Assembly: GCF_003149045.1 (NCBI RefSeq)
Contig: NZ_QGDU01000018.1
Span: forward strand, 1-64,000
DNA: 64,000 nucleotides
Direction of reading: 5' to 3'
Origin: Fibrobacter sp. UWR4
Lineage (GTDB): Bacteria > Fibrobacterota > Fibrobacteria > Fibrobacterales > Fibrobacteraceae
Part shown: piece by piece, positions 1 to 8,064 of the stretch
Layout: every line of letters starts with the position of its first letter
Numbering within the stretch: position 1 is the stretch's first letter
Made by a program: the position numbers and the translations under genes
Notes under the pieces: generated by a model
What the model saw: the letters and a program-made list of their open reading frames with translations, nothing else
The model's database searches: none
What the model was told of the DNA's origin: nothing

Positions 1-26
1 AGTCTTGGTCCCGTAATCACGTTCAT
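1..26 (-). CDS. possible start of a leftward gene, cut by the window
   Basis: An ATG on the minus strand at 26-24 opens a frame beginning MNVITGPR that runs off the left edge. An AGGAAG ribosome binding site lies eight bases upstream, and a consensus promoter (175-202) drives the strand. With only eight codons visible no product can be named. The strong promoter and 140-base leader would suit a highly expressed operon; an RNA gene beginning outside the window is an alternative. Confidence 0.25.
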
Positions 27-174
27 AAAATTGACTTCCTTGAATTTCTTCTAAGGTCCGTCACTAAGCACATCTCCGATTCCTTCAAACTGCTCGGCTG
101 TTTCTCGAACTGCCGTTCCGACCGGTTCGCTTTCGTTTCTTTCGTTTCGGCTCTCTCGTTCGGAGGTGAGGCCA
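27..174 (-). other. transcribed leader without a gene
   Basis: About 140 bases between the consensus promoter at 175-202 and the ATG at 26. The stretch is more GC-rich than its flanks and contains short GAAACGAAAG-type direct repeats on the minus strand. Frames through it are low in complexity and start upstream of the promoter, so I do not call a gene. The segment 203-344 on the other side of the promoter is AT-rich and holds nothing I can recognise. Confidence 0.4.
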
Positions 175-202
175 ATTATAGAATTTTCGGGAGGAATGTC
201 AA
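175..202 (-). promoter_or_regulatory. consensus sigma-70 promoter, leftward
   Basis: On the minus strand TTGACA (202-197) and TATAAT (180-175) are separated by 16 bases. Both hexamers match the consensus exactly, which is rare in this window, where most -10 boxes read TATATT and -35 boxes are weak. Transcription should start near 168 and leave the window on the left. Confidence 0.75.
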
Positions 203-344
203 GGCATTTTCTCAAAAAAATTTCACTTTTTTTCACTTTTTCCGCAAAGAACTAAATTTACTCACTATAAAGCACATCTTATCAACATTCAATCCACAAC
301 TTTCTTTCTGCAGCCAGCCATATATTTTTCAAATAGCCGAGATT

Positions 345-1193
345 TTACTTCCCGCTTCGATTAAAAATTCGACTTTTTATCCTCTCCGCCAGGGATTTTA
401 AGGCCTTTTTCTCGATTTTTCTGGTTTTCTCACGGGAGAAGCCGCATTTTTCTCCAATTTGCTCCAGAGATGGTCGTTTTTCCTGACCATAATGAAGCTG
501 AAGGACCTTGCGGGAGTCTTCGTCCAGGTTATTGACGCACTGATTCAGGAAACGAATGGTTTCCCGATGGGCAAAATGTTGTTCTGGATTTTCTCGGTTG
601 TCAGGAATCTCCAGGTCACAGACAAAATTCGGATTGCGCGATGCTGTATTGGAAAGGGTAAGTGTAGACGATTCCAGATCGTGCAACGTGCGGCGACGTT
701 TCGCAAGACTGTCGGGAATGCGAACAACTTCACTATGGCATTCCACGCATTGACTCAAGTACTTCTGAATCCAGGGGCGAGCGTAGGCATCGAAGGGTAC
801 GCCACGATCCACCTCGTAACTATCGAGAGCACGCAGCATTCCCTTGGCTCCTTCCTGAATCAAGTCCGAAGAATCCTGATTGTGATGACCATATTTTCTC
901 GCCATGCTTTTCACTAGAGGCATATACCGAGCGGCGATTACGTTACGAACGGATTCCCACTCGCTATAGGTTTTCTGCAGCTGACTCCACCAGCCATGAC
1001 TAAGACCATGTTTCGCACAGGCTTCGTAAGTGAGGCTACGGACATTCCAGAGAAAGTCAAGCATCTGACGGTTCGTCCGGAACGATAATTGTGATCCGTC
1101 ATCAACATTGTCTAGGCGGCAAAATACAGCTCCTAGATTAAAGATTTCACTACGCAGGCTAACCAGCCGTTCAAAAGATACACTCCGACCCAT
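345..1193 (-). CDS. sigma-70 family RNA polymerase sigma factor
   Basis: A sigma factor with region 2 (about residues 85-145; core-binding and -10 recognition, including DLIQEGAKGMLRALDSYE) and region 4 (about residues 220-275; helix-turn-helix EQIGEKCGFSREKTRKIEKK, -35 recognition). The N-terminal 80 residues lack an obvious region 1.2, and region 3 is poorly conserved, so it resembles a diverged RpoD/RpoS-type or group 3 factor, not an ECF factor. Start: ATG at 1193 has AGGAG directly before it (close spacing); an in-frame ATG at 1271 has no ribosome binding site but would add 26 residues. The promoter region at 1279-1400 carries paired inverted repeats, which suggests tight regulation. Target genes are unknown. 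Confidence 0.85.
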   Translation of the reverse strand: MGRSVSFERLVSLRSEIFNLGAVFCRLDNVDDGSQLSFRTNRQMLDFLWNVRSLTYEACAKHGLSHGWWSQLQKTYSEWESVRNVIAARYMPLVKSMARKYGHHNQDSSDLIQEGAKGMLRALDSYEVDRGVPFDAYARPWIQKYLSQCVECHSEVVRIPDSLAKRRRTLHDLESSTLTLSNTASRNPNFVCDLEIPDNRENPEQHFAHRETIRFLNQCVNNLDEDSRKVLQLHYGQEKRPSLEQIGEKCGFSREKTRKIEKKALKSLAERIKSRIFNRSGK

Positions 1194-1278
1194 ACTCCTA
1201 ATATGGCAAAAACCTCCTGCCGATGGCAAGAGGTATTTTGTATAAAATAGTTGCTTTAATCCCCATTTCATAAAATAA

Positions 1279-1400
1279 GGTTACTAAACAAGTTTGCTAA
1301 AGCTCTTTAGTAACCTACTTTACAAACAAAGTAAATATAGAATTTAATTTTTTTGATAAACAAGGTTACCAAAATACACCCATAGGGAACTTTAGTAACC
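1279..1400 (-). promoter_or_regulatory. promoter of the sigma gene flanked by two identical inverted-repeat operators
   Basis: A 10-bp word occurs four times: GGTTACTAAA (1279-1288), TTTAGTAACC (1306-1315), GGTTACCAAA (1364-1373) and TTTAGTAACC (1391-1400). They form two inverted repeats with the same 17-bp gap; the arms are conserved and the gaps are not. Between the two pairs, on the minus strand, lies TTGTTT (1363-1358), 18 bp, TATATT (1339-1334). One operator therefore abuts the -35 box and the other lies just downstream of the expected start of transcription. The binding protein is not known. Confidence 0.65.
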
Positions 1401-1424
1401 CGATTCTTAAAAAATATAGAAAGC

Positions 1425-2858
1425 TTACTGCACGGCCCTTACATCACCTGTAATTGATTTCGCAAAATCTTTTTCCAGAGAGTCCATTTCATTTTTCAAA
1501 TTTTCCGATGCAACTTTGTTCAGGGAATCAAGTTCAGCTTTCATTTCGGGACTTATTTCGGGACTTTCAATTTTCATGGCCTTCTGAAGACCTTGAGTCG
1601 ATCTTATTAGGGAATCTGCAGAGAGAACGGCTCGCGGCCTTTTCGTGAGTAAACGCCCTGTCGTCTCCGCCTTCATAATCGTCTTGAAATCGAGAATCCA
1701 GATTTCGGTGTCGGAACCTGCACGGACAGGAGGGCCCCAGGAATCTACACCGGAACTGACCAGCCAATGAGTTTCGCTTAAAGTACCTTCGCCATAAGCC
1801 AAAGGCCAAATCCATTTGATGAGAATGTTGCCCGGGAAGAATTGTCCATCGTGAGTGTGGCCGGAAAGAGCGAAGTCCGGACGGGACTTGCCATATTCAT
1901 CTTCGATGCCCTTGGGCTGGTGGTCCAGAAGAATCCAGGGGACGTCATGTTCCTTGTTGGTCAAGCTTTCTGCCATAGGGCTACCCACCGCAAGTTCTTC
2001 CAGAGTTTTGCGAGGTTCGTTGAAGACGCGGGCCTTCTGGAAATCCCGACGTCCCGTAAAGCAGGCCGTCGGCTTTCTTGCCGGGAGACAGGCGGTAGAA
2101 TCGTCCAGAACAATCCAGCCATTCCTGCGGAGGAAACCTGCTGGATCGGAACCGGAACGTTCCATGTACACTTCATGATTTCCCTCGATGGCAACTGCGG
2201 CAATCCTTGCAGTGGAGGCAAGCTTTTGAATCAGAGGGTCATAACCTTCTGCCGTCAGGACGGAATCATGAACGTCGGCGAAGTCACCTCCAAAAAGAAT
2301 GAAGTCCGGCTTGATGGAATCGCACTGGGCGATAAGGCGTTCCAGCTTTTCCTTCTTGAAAAGCGGGTCAATGTGAAGATCGCTGAAGAACACCGCCTTG
2401 AAATTACGGAAACTGCTGGGAGCTACAAAACTTGGATGGAGCGTCACGGGAACTTCCAAAGTGCGGGTCTTGTAATCGTAGTGATTGGGAATGCCATAGG
2501 CGAGAAGACCTGCGGTCAACAGGACGGTAGCGGCAAGGATCGCACGGGAGCCGTTGCGGAAAAAATTCGTCCTGTATTGAGGGTGGCCTTTTTTCGCCCG
2601 AAGCTTCTTCCAGACGAAACGAACGCCAAAGAACAGGTCCCACAGAAGATACATCCAGAGAGCCTGACATAGCCAGATAACCATGAAGCATTGCACTGCT
2701 GCAAAAATTTGGGAATTGCTTCTAGCCAAAAAGAAACTGGCAAAAGTCAAAATGATGGGAAGTCCTGCAATCAACACACCCTTATTGCCTGTAGCAACTT
2801 TGCGGATGTTTAAGTACAGAACTAGAACAGCGGTAATGGGAAAAATCAAGAAAAACAT
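1425..2858 (-). CDS. membrane-anchored metallophosphoesterase (YkuE-like)
   Basis: A 477-residue protein with about four N-terminal membrane helices (residues 2-20, 28-46, 52-78, 105-123) followed by a calcineurin-like phosphoesterase domain. Metal-binding motifs are in order: SDLHID (159-164), FGGDFAD (189-195), GNHEVYM (about 226), LLDHQP, and SGHTHDGQ (about 333). A charged, coiled-coil-like tail of about 80 residues follows and is unusual for this family. It probably hydrolyses a phosphoester at the membrane; the substrate is unknown. A second protein with the same architecture lies at 40091-40921. The promoter overlaps that of the divergent NhaC gene. Confidence 0.85.
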   Translation of the reverse strand: MFFLIFPITAVLVLYLNIRKVATGNKGVLIAGLPIILTFASFFLARSNSQIFAAVQCFMVIWLCQALWMYLLWDLFFGVRFVWKKLRAKKGHPQYRTNFFRNGSRAILAATVLLTAGLLAYGIPNHYDYKTRTLEVPVTLHPSFVAPSSFRNFKAVFFSDLHIDPLFKKEKLERLIAQCDSIKPDFILFGGDFADVHDSVLTAEGYDPLIQKLASTARIAAVAIEGNHEVYMERSGSDPAGFLRRNGWIVLDDSTACLPARKPTACFTGRRDFQKARVFNEPRKTLEELAVGSPMAESLTNKEHDVPWILLDHQPKGIEDEYGKSRPDFALSGHTHDGQFFPGNILIKWIWPLAYGEGTLSETHWLVSSGVDSWGPPVRAGSDTEIWILDFKTIMKAETTGRLLTKRPRAVLSADSLIRSTQGLQKAMKIESPEISPEMKAELDSLNKVASENLKNEMDSLEKDFAKSITGDVRAVQ

Positions 2859-2888
2859 TGTTTTCTTAATTTACTAAAATTTTTTGAA

Positions 2889-4106
2889 ATGTTATACGCA
2901 CTGACTGCAATATTGGTCGCCTTGATTGTTTATGGAATCGTTCGTGGGCATAGCCTGCGAGAAATTTCAGGAATGGCATGGTCCGGCGTTGGAGTGGCAA
3001 AGAACATTTTTATCGTCATGCTAATGGTAGGCGTCATGACTGCCCTATGGCGAGCCTCGGGTACAGTCGCCTATATTGTGAGCGTGACCTCGGGGGCATT
3101 GCAACCTGCATTTTTTCTCCCTGCGGCATTCGTGCTGAACTCCCTACTTTCCGCCCTGACGGGAACGTCTGTAGGAACTGCGGCTACCATGGGTTCTATC
3201 TGCATGAGCGTAGGATGTGCCATGGGAATCTCTCCGGCGGTATGTGGCGGTGCAATTCTCTCGGGAGCCTTTTTCGGAGATCGCTGTTCTCCCGTTTCCA
3301 CAAGCGCTCTTTTGGTAGCACAGGTGACGGGAACGAACATCTATGACAATATCCGCGGGATGATCCGTACCTGCATTTTGCCTTTCGTCTTATCTCTTGG
3401 AATTTTTGCAGGAACAGGCTACTTGATGGAAAGTGCCTCTACCGCAACAAACGTGACGGATATTTTCAGCCAGTTCTACAATCTTCACTGGACATTACTT
3501 TTCCCTGCAGCAACCATTTTGATTCTCGCCTGCCTAAGGGTAAACATTAAGCTGAACATGGCCATCAGCATTTTACTATCTGCGATTCTGGCGTGGAGCA
3601 TGCAAGGGATGGCTCCTGAAAAGATTTGCGAAACCATGATTTTTGGTTATTCCGCTCCTGAAGACATATCAGAAATGCTCTCGGGCGGTGGGCTTTTAGG
3701 AATGCTGAAAATGTGCGGGACTATCCTCATTTCCTTGACCTTTGTAGGACTTATCAAAGGCACTGGCATTCTTGAAAAAGTGAAAGTACTCATTTCCCGA
3801 CTGAGCCACAGAATTTCCCCCTTCGGCTGCACGCTGTTCACAGCCATTCTTACTAGTATGACCAGCTGCAATCAAACCATGAGTATTGTACTCACTAACG
3901 AGATGTGCGAAAGTGTAGTAACCGACAAAAATAAAAGAGCCCTCTTTATAGAGAACTCTTCTGTAGTCGTAGCGGGAATTATTCCCTGGAGCATGGCAAG
4001 CCTTGTTCCTCTGGGAGCAATGGGCGCACCCACCAGTAGCGTACTGTTCGCAGCTTACCTGTATCTGATTTTCATTTTCCAGTGGATTACTGAAAAACGA
4101 AACTAG
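2889..4106 (+). CDS. NhaC-family Na+/H+ antiporter
   Basis: A 405-residue polytopic membrane protein with about eleven hydrophobic helices. The segment GAFFGDRCSPVSTSALLVA is the signature of the NhaC/ArsB-like antiporter group, and a second half carries the matching TSCNQTMSIVLTN repeat. It is expected to exchange sodium for protons or a related organic ion at the inner membrane. No ribosome binding site is visible; TAAAAT lies eight bases before the ATG. Its last four bases overlap the convergent gene at 4103. Confidence 0.8.
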   Translation: MLYALTAILVALIVYGIVRGHSLREISGMAWSGVGVAKNIFIVMLMVGVMTALWRASGTVAYIVSVTSGALQPAFFLPAAFVLNSLLSALTGTSVGTAATMGSICMSVGCAMGISPAVCGGAILSGAFFGDRCSPVSTSALLVAQVTGTNIYDNIRGMIRTCILPFVLSLGIFAGTGYLMESASTATNVTDIFSQFYNLHWTLLFPAATILILACLRVNIKLNMAISILLSAILAWSMQGMAPEKICETMIFGYSAPEDISEMLSGGGLLGMLKMCGTILISLTFVGLIKGTGILEKVKVLISRLSHRISPFGCTLFTAILTSMTSCNQTMSIVLTNEMCESVVTDKNKRALFIENSSVVVAGIIPWSMASLVPLGAMGAPTSSVLFAAYLYLIFIFQWITEKRN

Positions 4107-4528
4107 ACTCCGTAACGATTGAAGGCATCGTTTTCATCTAGAATCTTGAAATTCACGATATACTGCTTCTTGGTGTTAGGATTGTTGTATTCCACCAGTT
4201 CAATCACCCACGCATTTTTTTCGCACTGGACCAAGAAACCGGTACGTTCCAATGTGCCGATAGTCTTGGAGCCCAACACCTGAAAATTAAACGGTTTACC
4301 ATACTGACTGGACAAATTCTGGAAGACATTGGTGTACTGCATCTTCACATTTGCCACATTCACATTTCCGGCAATGAAGGGGCTGTTATCCAGAACAGCG
4401 TCAAAGGCTTCATTGAACTTTTCCACTTTCAGGAAGTCAACCATCTTCTTGACGCAATCGCTGGAATGGGGGCCAGCAAAAGCAAAAGAGCAGAGACAGA
4501 GAGATAAAAGAATAGATTTGATTTTCAT
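4103..4528 (-). CDS. small secreted protein, paralogue of its upstream neighbour
   Basis: A 141-residue protein with a Sec signal peptide (MKIKSILLSLCLCSFAFA) and a mature alpha/beta domain containing a conserved pair of motifs, YGKPFNFQ and VQCEKNAWVIEL. The neighbour at 4538-4963 has HGKPLGFT and INCEKSAWMLEI at the same places, so the two arose by duplication. They are nine bases apart and co-directional, and this gene has a strong AAGGAGG site. I recognise no family; a periplasmic or surface role is inferred from the signal peptide alone. Confidence 0.75.
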   Translation of the reverse strand: MKIKSILLSLCLCSFAFAGPHSSDCVKKMVDFLKVEKFNEAFDAVLDNSPFIAGNVNVANVKMQYTNVFQNLSSQYGKPFNFQVLGSKTIGTLERTGFLVQCEKNAWVIELVEYNNPNTKKQYIVNFKILDENDAFNRYGV

Positions 4529-4537
4529 AGTTCCTCC

Positions 4538-4963
4538 TTATTTTGCGTAAGCTTTAAAAATATCTTCTTCAGTGACGTAACGAATATCGCCAAAACGGTG
4601 CTTTCCGTCGTCGCCAACGTACTCATGAATTTCGAGCATCCATGCGGACTTTTCGCAGTTAATCTGGAAAACAATCTCTTCCATATTCTTGGCAAGGGTA
4701 CGGGTACGCCATTTCGTGAAACCTAGAGGTTTTCCATGCTGGCGGGTAAATTCCTTCATCTTCCCAGCATAAAAAACAACTGCATTGTTCTTTGCCGCAT
4801 CGGAATTTTCAAATGCATAAACATGATCCATCAAGGAAGATGTTGCATCCTCATACTTTTGTTTTTTTACAAAATCAACGAATTTTGCCATTTGCTTTTC
4901 AGCCAATTCCCCTGCGCAGGAAAATGCTGCAGCAAATAAAATGAAGTAAAGAATTTTTCTCAT
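4538..4963 (-). CDS. small secreted protein, paralogue of its downstream neighbour
   Basis: A 141-residue secreted protein starting MRKILYFILFAAAFSCAG; the ATG at 4963 is chosen because TTAGGAG lies five bases upstream, although the frame is open to 4984. The mature part shares the GKP and CEKxAW motifs with the product of 4103-4528. Function unknown. Confidence 0.75.
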   Translation of the reverse strand: MRKILYFILFAAAFSCAGELAEKQMAKFVDFVKKQKYEDATSSLMDHVYAFENSDAAKNNAVVFYAGKMKEFTRQHGKPLGFTKWRTRTLAKNMEEIVFQINCEKSAWMLEIHEYVGDDGKHRFGDIRYVTEEDIFKAYAK

Positions 4964-4996
4964 AAGACTCCTAACGTTTTCCATAATATATCAAAA

Positions 4997-5581
4997 TTAT
5001 TTGCTATTCAGGATGTAGTCCAGAAGACCATCGCAGCCTTCGTTCACATCACGCCAGGTAGCATCAAAATTTCCGGTATACCACGGGTCAGCCACATCGC
5101 CGGGGCGATTTGTCCAATCCATCATGAGAGAAATTTTCTTGCGGTCATGCTCAATGTTGGCAGATGTCGCAGTGACATCGCGGGAGGTTTCGTAAGCATA
5201 GTCTGCTGCACTGATATTCCAGCGGAGATTTCGTAGGTTGTTACGATCCATCAGGACGATGTAATCATAATAGTCATAATCCCGTTGAGTCATCTGACGG
5301 GCAGCGTGACCGCTGCAGTCAATACCTTTTGAGTTCAGCAGACGACGTGCAGGCGGATAAACCGGGTTGCCAATTTCTTCTGTGGAAGTGGCGGCAGAGG
5401 CGATTTCAAAATCCGCGGCAGTCAGACCGCAGCTCTTTCCGCTGGCGAGTTCTGTGCGGGCAGGTCCCGCGCAGCTCCTACCGGATGGGCCGAACATTTC
5501 TGCCACCTTGTGCTTCATGACGAATTCCGCCATAGGGCTTCTGCAGATGTTTCCGTGACACACAAAAAGAATCTTGACCAT
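4997..5581 (-). CDS. low-molecular-weight protein tyrosine phosphatase
   Basis: Begins MVKILFVCHGNICRSPMAE, the CX5RS phosphate-binding loop of the LMW-PTP family (Cys 8, Arg 14). The general-acid Asp lies in DVADPWYTG near residue 160. At 194 residues it is about 40 longer than usual; the extra length sits between the loop and the YDYIVLMD segment and is rich in Ala, Gly and Thr. It removes phosphate from tyrosine, commonly of kinases for surface polysaccharide export. No ribosome binding site: TAAATT lies six bases before the ATG. Confidence 0.9.
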   Translation of the reverse strand: MVKILFVCHGNICRSPMAEFVMKHKVAEMFGPSGRSCAGPARTELASGKSCGLTAADFEIASAATSTEEIGNPVYPPARRLLNSKGIDCSGHAARQMTQRDYDYYDYIVLMDRNNLRNLRWNISAADYAYETSRDVTATSANIEHDRKKISLMMDWTNRPGDVADPWYTGNFDATWRDVNEGCDGLLDYILNSK

Positions 5582-5603
5582 AACGTAAATTTAAAAATCG
5601 AAA

Positions 5604-6044
5604 CTACAGTTCGATGGTTTCCTCATCGCTCTTGATGAAATTTTCAAGACGTTCCAGGACAAGGGCGGAATCCACACGGGCGTCTGCACGAAGGGAACAT
5701 TCCCATATGACGGCAACCCGGATGCCCATCAGCGAAAGCTGGTGCTGCGTTTTTATATCTCGAACGATGTTGTTATCGAACTTATTATTCCAGAAATCGG
5801 AATTGGACTTGGGACGGCTGGTGAGCTTGCAGCCATGCTGATGCCAGAAGCAGCCGTTCACGAAAATAGCCACCCCATATCTCTGCACGAAAATATCCGG
5901 AGTACCGGGCAGATCTCGCCTGTGAAGGCGGTACCTAAATCCTGCGTGAAACAAGGACTTACGAACAATCACTTCCGGCTTCGTATTTTCCGAATGCACC
6001 GCCCCCATCATCTGGGAACGTGTCATAGGCTTTTTCTTTTTCAC
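5604..6044 (-). CDS. vsr: Vsr-type very short patch repair endonuclease
   Basis: A PD-(D/E)XK-fold mismatch endonuclease. Visible motifs are RSQMMGAVHSENTKPE at the N-terminus, PGTPDIFVQRYGVAIFVNGC with the catalytic Asp, and the zinc site FVNGCFWHQHGC, all typical of Vsr. It nicks at T:G mismatches left by deamination of methylcytosine. The start is uncertain: GTG at 6044 avoids overlap with the upstream gene, ATG at 6026 or 6116 is possible. No cytosine methyltransferase, its normal partner, is present in the window. Confidence 0.85.
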   Translation of the reverse strand: MKKKKPMTRSQMMGAVHSENTKPEVIVRKSLFHAGFRYRLHRRDLPGTPDIFVQRYGVAIFVNGCFWHQHGCKLTSRPKSNSDFWNNKFDNNIVRDIKTQHQLSLMGIRVAVIWECSLRADARVDSALVLERLENFIKSDEETIEL

Positions 6045-6055
6045 TCTTGCAGCCA

Positions 6056-6739
6056 CTACATTTCCCGTTGATATTTCCAATAGTAGAACAGCGACCAGGC
6101 TGCCCAAAAAACGCACAGCACCATGCCCACATAGCCTATGGTATAGACCACACTTGCAATCGTATCGTACTTCAGCAACAAGCCTGTTTCTGACAAGATG
6201 AAATTCCAGTCATGAAAACCATAAGGGGCTTCCGCACCCGTGCCACCGCTAATAAGCATTAAACGCATGTGGAGAGCGTCATCAATGTAGGGAGCCACAT
6301 CGATGAAATTTTCGAAGGCCCACCAAAGTCCCACAGAAGCACCCAACAAATCACGGGGCTTGATCCATAGTGCAAAACAAAAAACCATGGGCATGATAAT
6401 CTGAAACAAGGATCCGCCGAGGGATGTGATAATTTCGTTCTTTAAGAAACCGAAAATGATATGGCCACTTTCGTGTACCGGCAAGTTCAGGCAGTGGAGA
6501 TATTGCGCAATAGGAGCATCATACCCGCTGCGGAAAAGTTGCACCGTGAAGAAAATCATGGCAAGCCACAAAATGACGCGCAGGGTAAAGAACTGCTGAC
6601 GCCCCAAAGGTCTCGGATAGAATAAAAACTGCAGGACTGCGGGCCAAGTATCAGAATCTCCGAGACGCATTTGCGAAAACCTGCTACGCTTTACCGTAAC
6701 AAGATTCAATTGCACAGGATCCGTAGCTTTCTGCTTCAT
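6056..6739 (-). CDS. membrane protein with an HESGH zinc-protease motif
   Basis: A 227-residue protein with about five hydrophobic segments. NLPVHESGHIIFGF near residue 90 carries the HExxH zinc motif inside a hydrophobic stretch, and GGSLFQIIMPM follows, the arrangement seen in site-2-protease (M50)-like membrane enzymes. A C-terminal NxxPDG-type motif of classical S2P is not obvious. The gene abuts vsr on the same strand, and its start (ATG 6739, or GTG 6742) lies close behind an AT-rich -10-like box. Substrate unknown. Confidence 0.65.
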   Translation of the reverse strand: MKQKATDPVQLNLVTVKRSRFSQMRLGDSDTWPAVLQFLFYPRPLGRQQFFTLRVILWLAMIFFTVQLFRSGYDAPIAQYLHCLNLPVHESGHIIFGFLKNEIITSLGGSLFQIIMPMVFCFALWIKPRDLLGASVGLWWAFENFIDVAPYIDDALHMRLMLISGGTGAEAPYGFHDWNFILSETGLLLKYDTIASVVYTIGYVGMVLCVFWAAWSLFYYWKYQREM

Positions 6740-6776
6740 CACTAAAATAAAGATAAATCTTTTTTAATTTTTAGTT

Positions 6777-8042
6777 ATGAAAGTTCAAGAACGTTTTTTA
6801 AAGTACGTCAGTTTTACAACCACCTCCGACGAAAATTCGGCAACCTGCCCCAGTACCGATTGCCAATTTGCGTTAGGAAAGTACCTTGCGCAGGAACTGG
6901 CAGAAATCGGTCTTCAGCAGGTGAAGATTGACGAGCACTGCTACGTGTACGGAATGCTTCCCGCAACCGCAGGCCACGAAGAGGATACGCCCATCGGTTT
7001 CATTAGCCACATGGATACTTCCCCGGATTTCTCCGGCGTAAATGTGAAGCCACAGATTATTGAAAATTACGAAGGCAACGATGTGGTTTTGGAAGGTGCA
7101 GGGCGCGACGAACAGGGGCTCGCCAAAATGGTGCTGAAAGTCGCAGACTTCCCCACTTTAAAAAATTTGAAGGGACGCACCCTCATCACCACCGACGGCA
7201 CCACATTGCTGGGCGCCGACGACAAGGCGGGCATTACAGAAATCGTTACCGCCATGGAAGAGTTGGCAGAAACGGATCGCCACGCAGAAAGCCGCGGCTA
7301 CGAGAATCTTTCTGGCCATGGCGACATCTGGGTTTGCTTTACGCCCGACGAAGAAATCGGCCGCGGCGCAGACCTTGTGGATTTGAACTACATGAAGGCA
7401 AAGTACGGCTACACTGTGGACGGCGGCTACGAAGGCGACATCGCTTACGAGAACTTCAACGCCTGCAGCGCCAAGTTTACCGTTCGCGGCAAGAGCGTGC
7501 ATCCGGGCGAAGCCAAGGGCATCATGAAGAACGCAAGCCTCATGGCTACAGAAATCGCCATGGCCCTCCCCGCCGATGAAACTCCCGCCACTACCGAAGG
7601 CCACCAGGGTTTTTATCACCTGACAGACATGAAGGGCGATGTAGAAAACGCAACCCTCTGGTACATTGTCCGCGATCACGACAAGAAGCGCTTTGAAGAA
7701 CGCCAGGAATTCTTGCGGAAAATTGCCGCGGAGTTCAACGAAAAATTCGGCGAGGGCTCGGTAACCCTCGAGCTAAAGCATTCCTACAGCAACATGCTGG
7801 AAGTCATCGAAAAGTGCCCCGAAGTTCTGGAACGCGCCCGCAATGCCATCGAAGCTGTTGGCGTTGAGCCCGTCAGCGAACCCGTCCGCGGCGGCACCGA
7901 CGGAGCCAAGCTCAGTTTCATGGGGCTGCCCTGCCCGAACCTGGGTACCGGCGGCTACGGCTACCACGGTCCCTTTGAACACGTCACCGTGGAAGGCATG
8001 GAAGCTGTTGTGAAAATTATCAAGAAGATTGCATTGGGATAA
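6777..8042 (+). CDS. pepT: peptidase T (tripeptide aminopeptidase)
   Basis: A 421-residue M20B metallopeptidase that releases the N-terminal residue of tripeptides in the cytosol. Metal ligands are in place: SHMDTSPDFSG (His 78, Asp 80), LLGADDKAG (Asp 148), the catalytic pair in FTPDEEIG (191-193), and GYHGPFEH near the C-terminus. Length matches the family (about 410). Its last 45 codons have a diverged copy fused to another gene start at 15708-15881. Confidence 0.95.
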   Translation: MKVQERFLKYVSFTTTSDENSATCPSTDCQFALGKYLAQELAEIGLQQVKIDEHCYVYGMLPATAGHEEDTPIGFISHMDTSPDFSGVNVKPQIIENYEGNDVVLEGAGRDEQGLAKMVLKVADFPTLKNLKGRTLITTDGTTLLGADDKAGITEIVTAMEELAETDRHAESRGYENLSGHGDIWVCFTPDEEIGRGADLVDLNYMKAKYGYTVDGGYEGDIAYENFNACSAKFTVRGKSVHPGEAKGIMKNASLMATEIAMALPADETPATTEGHQGFYHLTDMKGDVENATLWYIVRDHDKKRFEERQEFLRKIAAEFNEKFGEGSVTLELKHSYSNMLEVIEKCPEVLERARNAIEAVGVEPVSEPVRGGTDGAKLSFMGLPCPNLGTGGYGYHGPFEHVTVEGMEAVVKIIKKIALG

Positions 8043-8064
8043 TCGCGAACTCTTCACTGGAAAA

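Noticed and set aside
51-236. A 61-codon frame on the minus strand at the left end
   Set aside because: It starts upstream of a consensus promoter on the same strand, is low in complexity and has no ribosome binding site.
1842-2672. A 276-codon plus-strand frame inside the metallophosphoesterase gene
   Set aside because: The minus-strand product has all metal-binding motifs; the plus-strand frame shows none.
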